Positions 6,441 through 9,551 of a stretch of DNA of 9,551 nt are shown here, one piece after another. Position 1 is the stretch's first letter. Each line of letters begins with the position of its first letter. Origin of the DNA: JAYZDB01 sp036338025 (GTDB lineage: Bacteria; Planctomycetota; UBA1135; UBA2386); contig JAYZDB010000079.1 in assembly GCA_036338025.1 (NCBI GenBank), positions 1 through 9,551 on the forward strand. The letters are read 5' to 3'. Both the position numbers and the translations under genes were made by a program. The notes under the pieces are model-generated. The model was not told where the DNA came from. It searched no databases and was given only the letters and a program-made list of their open reading frames with translations.

Positions 6441-7784
6441 CTATTCCGGGTCCAGCTTGACCTTGTCGCGCCGCTTGAAGATCAGCTGGATCGGCACCTC
6501 TTCAACACCAAAGGTGGTCTGCAAGAAGTGCTGCAGGAACCTCTCGTACTGTCCCCGGAAGAGCTTCGGCTCATTCACGAACACTACGATCCGTATCGGC
6601 TCGGTCCCGACCTGGGTGCCATAGAACAACTTCGGCATGATCGAACGACTCTTCGGTCGCAGCTTCTGCTTGGCTTCCTGCAGGGCATTGTTCAGTTTGG
6701 CGGTCGAAACCTGGGTACGGGACTGGGTCCGTAGGTCGAACAACACTTCGATCGTCTCATCGACATTTTCGTTGTCGAGCGCCGACATGAACGACACCGG
6801 ACAGAAGGACAGCCCCGTCAACTGCTGCTTGATGTAGGCGTCCCACTTCTTGAGTTGGAGTTCTTCGGCAAGGTCGAGCTTGTTGCCGACGATCAGGACG
6901 CTCTTGCCATTCTCTACGCAAAAATCAGCGATCTTCTTGTCGACCTGACTGATCTTCTGAGTGATGTCGAACATGTGGACGACGACATGCGCGCGTCGAA
7001 TCGCGGAGAAAGCCCGGGCCTGGGAATAGAATTCGATCGCATCTGCGATCGAGCTCTTCTTGCGCATGCCAGCGGTATCGATCAGCAAGATCTTGCGACC
7101 ATTGCTCTCAAACTCGACGTCGATCGAGTCGCGGGTCGTACCAGGCACCTCCGAAACAATGACGCGATCCTCCCCGAGCAAGAGGTTCACCAAGGTCGAC
7201 TTGCCTGAGTTCCGCTTGCCGACGATCGCAACGCGCAAAATATCATCACCATTCTCGTCCAGGTTGGCAGGCGGCTCATCTCCACTCACAGGCAGGCTCG
7301 CCCCAACGTCGTCGAGTAGATCAGTGATTCCAAATCCCTCAGTAGCACTGACCGGCATCGGATCGCCAAAGCCCAGGAGGTACCAATCATCGACCGAATA
7401 CTCGTCCCATCGGGACTCGACCTTGTTGACTACCAGCTTCACGCGGTCAGACATGCGTCGCAAACGCTGCGCGACCATCTCATCCATCGGCACCAGTCCC
7501 TCCTTGGCGTCAACCACGAACAACACCAGGTCGCTGCCATCCAGGGCGATCTGGATCTGCGACTCGACGTGTTCCTTGAGGAGGTGGTCGTCGACCAGGC
7601 CAAGACCGCCGGTGTCGACAAACTCGAACAGGCGCTCGCGCCACTCTACGGTGATCGCCACCCGGTCCCGGGTCACGCCGGCCGTCGGCTCCACGATCGA
7701 GACGCGGCGCCCAGCGAGCCGATTCAGCAGGCTCGACTTGCCGACGTTGGGTCGGCCGACGATAGTGACGCGAGGGAGGGACAC
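6441..7784 (-). CDS. der: Ribosome-assembly GTPase Der (EngA)
   Basis: Der is an essential tandem-GTPase that assists maturation of the large ribosomal subunit in the cytoplasm. The product has 447 residues, normal for the family. G domain 1 shows GRPNVGKS (10-17), DTGG (57-60) and NKVE (120-123). G domain 2 shows GKRNSGKS (189-196), DTAGMRKK (from 236) and NKLD (301-304). The C-terminal KH-like domain ends PIRIVVFVNEPKLFRGQYERFLQHFL ... PIQLIFKRRDK in family style. Two motifs depart from the commonest form: Glu for Asp in NKxD of domain 1, and GKRNSGKS for GRPNVGKS in domain 2. Both keep the essential Lys and Ser. The frame is open upstream to 8273, but that part is antisense to the aceE-like gene. 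I chose the GTG at 7784 because it gives the short VSLPRVTIVG start expected for Der. A GTG at 7844 is possible and would add 20 residues. Neither has a Shine-Dalgarno. It is followed on the same strand, 86 bases on, by iorA, with no functional link evident. Confidence 0.96.
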   Translation of the reverse strand: MSLPRVTIVGRPNVGKSSLLNRLAGRRVSIVEPTAGVTRDRVAITVEWRERLFEFVDTGGLGLVDDHLLKEHVESQIQIALDGSDLVLFVVDAKEGLVPMDEMVAQRLRRMSDRVKLVVNKVESRWDEYSVDDWYLLGFGDPMPVSATEGFGITDLLDDVGASLPVSGDEPPANLDENGDDILRVAIVGKRNSGKSTLVNLLLGEDRVIVSEVPGTTRDSIDVEFESNGRKILLIDTAGMRKKSSIADAIEFYSQARAFSAIRRAHVVVHMFDITQKISQVDKKIADFCVENGKSVLIVGNKLDLAEELQLKKWDAYIKQQLTGLSFCPVSFMSALDNENVDETIEVLFDLRTQSRTQVSTAKLNNALQEAKQKLRPKSRSIMPKLFYGTQVGTEPIRIVVFVNEPKLFRGQYERFLQHFLQTTFGVEEVPIQLIFKRRDKVKLDPE

Positions 7785-7861
7785 GGGAGGATGTTCCGAA
7801 GTAGAGGGCGGGACCTTAGGGCGACCGAATCCGAGATCAACCACCGAGGCCGAGGACAAGC

Positions 7862-7881
7862 CCCTCAGGAGCAGATGAGGG
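7862..7881. repeat. Inverted repeat in the divergent der/aceE-like spacer
   Basis: CCCTCA (7862-7867) and TGAGGG (7876-7881) form a perfect 6-bp stem with an 8-base loop. It is roughly midway between the two divergent starts. It could be an operator dyad or a leader hairpin of either transcript. Nothing distinguishes these from chance. Confidence 0.28.
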
Positions 7882-7927
7882 CCCAGTCGGGCTGGATCCG
7901 TGGCGCACCAGTAACTACCGTGTCCGA

Positions 7928-7940
7928 CCCCCGCTGGGGG
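7928..7940 (+). repeat. GC hairpin upstream of the aceE-like start
   Basis: CCCCC-GCT-GGGGG is a perfect 5-bp stem with a 3-base loop, ending 18 bases before the ATG at 7959. It would be very stable in the leader of the aceE-like mRNA. It is followed by CAAAA rather than a T-run, so it is not a plus-strand terminator. If translation began at the alternative in-frame GTG at 7920, the hairpin would be inside the coding region. Confidence 0.35.
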
Positions 7941-7958
7941 CAAAATAGCGACAATCGG

Positions 7959-9551
7959 ATGAAATACGACCCAGACACCATCGAGCAGATCATTCGCCGC
8001 GCGTTCGTCCAGATGAACGCGATGATCTACCTGGCAAATCACCGGGACAACACCACCCCTGGCGACCCCAAGGTTGGCGGGCACCCCGCATCCTGCGCGT
8101 CCTGCATGGAACTGATGGCCGTCGTGCACCTGATCGCGCGGGAACCTCAGGACTACGTCTGCTGCAAGCCGCACGCCTCTCCTACCGACCACGCCCTGCA
8201 TCACCTCATGGGTCTCAACCGTCACCCCGACGGTAGTTGGTTCAATGACGCAGAAAGCGAAGCGGTCATGCACCGCCTACGCGACTTCTCCCACGACGGC
8301 AAGGCGGTATTCCAGTCCTACCACGCCGAAGCCGATCCTGACCACTTCCACTTCCTGCCTTCCGGGTCCGTCGGCATCCCGCCGGTAGTGGCGGCCTACC
8401 TGTCGCTGGCCCACCGCTATGCGCAGAGCCACGGCTGGGAGGCACCCGACCCGCACTTCTGGTGCATGATGGGTGACTCAGAGTTCCGTGAGGGCTCGTT
8501 GATGGAAGTGCTGCCGGAAGTCGCCGAGCGTGAACTCGGCAATGTCACATGGCTGGTCGACTACAACCGTCAGAACCTCGACGGCACCCGCATTCCCAAC
8601 AAGCGTGGTCTGCGTGGCACCGATGCCGACCGGATCGAACGAACCTGTGAAGCAAACGGCTGGGAGGTGATCCAGGTTCGGCACGGCAAGTTCCGTGAAA
8701 ACCTCTTTGCAAAAACCGGCGGTGGCGACCTCCGATGGGTCTTCGAAGACGGCATCTCCGACTACCACTACCAGATGCTGATCTGGAAGAACGACCCGGC
8801 GGAGATGCGCCAGGCCTGCATCGCCGCCCGCAAGAAGGTGCAAAAACGGATCGACGGCCTGTCCGATGATGACCTTGTCCGGCTGTTCCACGACGTCGGG
8901 GGCCATGACATCGCAGTGCTCGTCGAAGCACTGCGAGCCGCCAGGGCGAAGACCGACGTGCCATGCATCGTCGTGGTGCACACCATCAAGGGCCGCGGTC
9001 TCGAGTGCTCGGCCGCCGCCGGCAATCATTCGGCGCTACCCGACAAGGACGAGATCGGTCGACTGCTAGAAACCGAAGGGCTCGACTGGGATCGTCCGTT
9101 CGCCAGATTCGACCCTGATTCCGCCGCTGGCCGCATGCTCACCGAGCGTGGCGACGAAATGCGGGCGGCAATCAGTCACCACGAGGAGATGAAGGCCGAC
9201 AACCTCGCTCGCGTGACCCAGCAACTCGCAGACGTCGGCGGGGTTCCAGAGTCCCTCAACATCAACCTCAAGCTGGTGCCAATCGCGCACACCCAGTGGA
9301 TGTGGGGCCAGATCGCTGCGAAGTTAGTGCGAATCGGCGTCCACGACGAGCTGATGGAAGCAGGCAAAGACGCTGGCAAGACCCTCAGCGACACCGAGTC
9401 ACGATGGGGACCGGTAGCGGACCTGATCCTCACCATGGCTCCAGACGTTGGCACCAGCACCAACATCAACCCCGCGATGGACGAGAAGGTCTATGGCCCG
9501 GACTCGGAAACCAACTGGGAGAAGAAGCTCGATCTACGCGAGCGCCTGCGC
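7959..9551 (+). CDS. AceE-family 2-oxoacid dehydrogenase E1 (homodimeric, ThDP-dependent), 5' part
   Basis: The frame is open from ATG 7959 to the window end, giving 531 codons without a stop; the rest is outside. It matches the homodimeric pyruvate dehydrogenase E1 / transketolase group, which decarboxylates a 2-oxoacid and passes the acyl group to a lipoyl E2. Evident features are KPHASP (H72, at the place of the GHISPG active-site loop of E. coli AceE), FLPSGSVGIPP, and the thiamine-diphosphate motif starting G172-D173 (GDSEFREG) and ending VDYNRQNLDG (N203). The AceE-like stretch WEVIQVRHGKF follows, then VVVHTIKGRGLE, then the start of the pyrimidine-binding domain with TMAPDVGTSTNI. Canonical AceE is close to 890 residues, so roughly 60% is visible. 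The family also contains MdeB-type 2-oxobutyrate enzymes, and I cannot separate these from true AceE here. I prefer the ATG; an in-frame GTG at 7920 would add 13 residues. There is no close Shine-Dalgarno. It diverges from der across 174 bases. Confidence 0.9.
   Translation, partial: MKYDPDTIEQIIRRAFVQMNAMIYLANHRDNTTPGDPKVGGHPASCASCMELMAVVHLIAREPQDYVCCKPHASPTDHALHHLMGLNRHPDGSWFNDAESEAVMHRLRDFSHDGKAVFQSYHAEADPDHFHFLPSGSVGIPPVVAAYLSLAHRYAQSHGWEAPDPHFWCMMGDSEFREGSLMEVLPEVAERELGNVTWLVDYNRQNLDGTRIPNKRGLRGTDADRIERTCEANGWEVIQVRHGKFRENLFAKTGGGDLRWVFEDGISDYHYQMLIWKNDPAEMRQACIAARKKVQKRIDGLSDDDLVRLFHDVGGHDIAVLVEALRAARAKTDVPCIVVVHTIKGRGLECSAAAGNHSALPDKDEIGRLLETEGLDWDRPFARFDPDSAAGRMLTERGDEMRAAISHHEEMKADNLARVTQQLADVGGVPESLNINLKLVPIAHTQWMWGQIAAKLVRIGVHDELMEAGKDAGKTLSDTESRWGPVADLILTMAPDVGTSTNINPAMDEKVYGPDSETNWEKKLDLRERLR

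Noticed and set aside
7785..8273. N-terminal extension of Der
   Set aside because: The frame is open but antisense to the conserved AceE-like coding region, and the extra residues do not belong to the Der family.
1..9551. CRISPR arrays, insertion sequences, rRNA, riboswitches
   Set aside because: No regularly spaced repeats, transposase signatures, rRNA stretches or recognisable riboswitch cores were seen on either strand.

Overview
The window is GC-rich DNA of bacterial type with five complete protein genes, one protein gene cut off by the right edge, and one tRNA gene. It looks most like a planctomycete or a close relative. That is inference from three things: the first GTPase domain of Der (RPNVGKSSLLNRLAGRRVSIVEPTAGVTRDRV style), an orphan exported protein whose C-terminal end resembles lineage-specific secreted proteins of planctomycetes, and the near absence of Shine-Dalgarno sequences before the starts. 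I could not run a search, so the lineage is a working guess.

Layout, left to right. 1-155: nothing I can support. 156-1169 (minus): an exported protein of unknown function with a signal peptide. 1170-1604: a 435-base gap without a convincing gene; a short direct repeat lies just upstream of the exported-protein start. 1605-1679 (minus): tRNA-Gly(GCC) with an encoded CCA end. 1713-3569 (plus): a long-chain acyl-CoA ligase with a TTG start, divergent from the tRNA gene. 3570-3607: a short convergent spacer with two palindromes. 3608-5878 and 5875-6354 (minus): IorB-like and IorA-like subunits of a molybdenum hydroxylase of the isoquinoline 1-oxidoreductase type, overlapping by ATGA. 6441-7784 (minus): the ribosome-assembly GTPase Der. 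7785-7958: the divergent spacer with two inverted repeats. 7959-9551 (plus): the first 531 codons of an AceE-family (homodimeric pyruvate dehydrogenase E1-like) thiamine diphosphate enzyme.

How the genes fit together. iorA and iorB form one two-gene unit that makes a single enzyme: IorA carries two [2Fe-2S] clusters and IorB carries the molybdopterin site and a Tat-type signal. Der lies upstream on the same strand but is a housekeeping gene with no functional link. The acyl-CoA ligase (fatty-acid activation) and the AceE-like enzyme (2-oxoacid decarboxylation) are both acyl-CoA-related metabolism, but nothing in the sequence ties them into one pathway.

I found no convincing undescribed multi-gene system. 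The observation most worth checking is an eight-G tract at the iorA/iorB junction. It forms an in-phase G GGG GGG slippery heptamer, and a -1 slip there would join the two subunits into one polypeptide.
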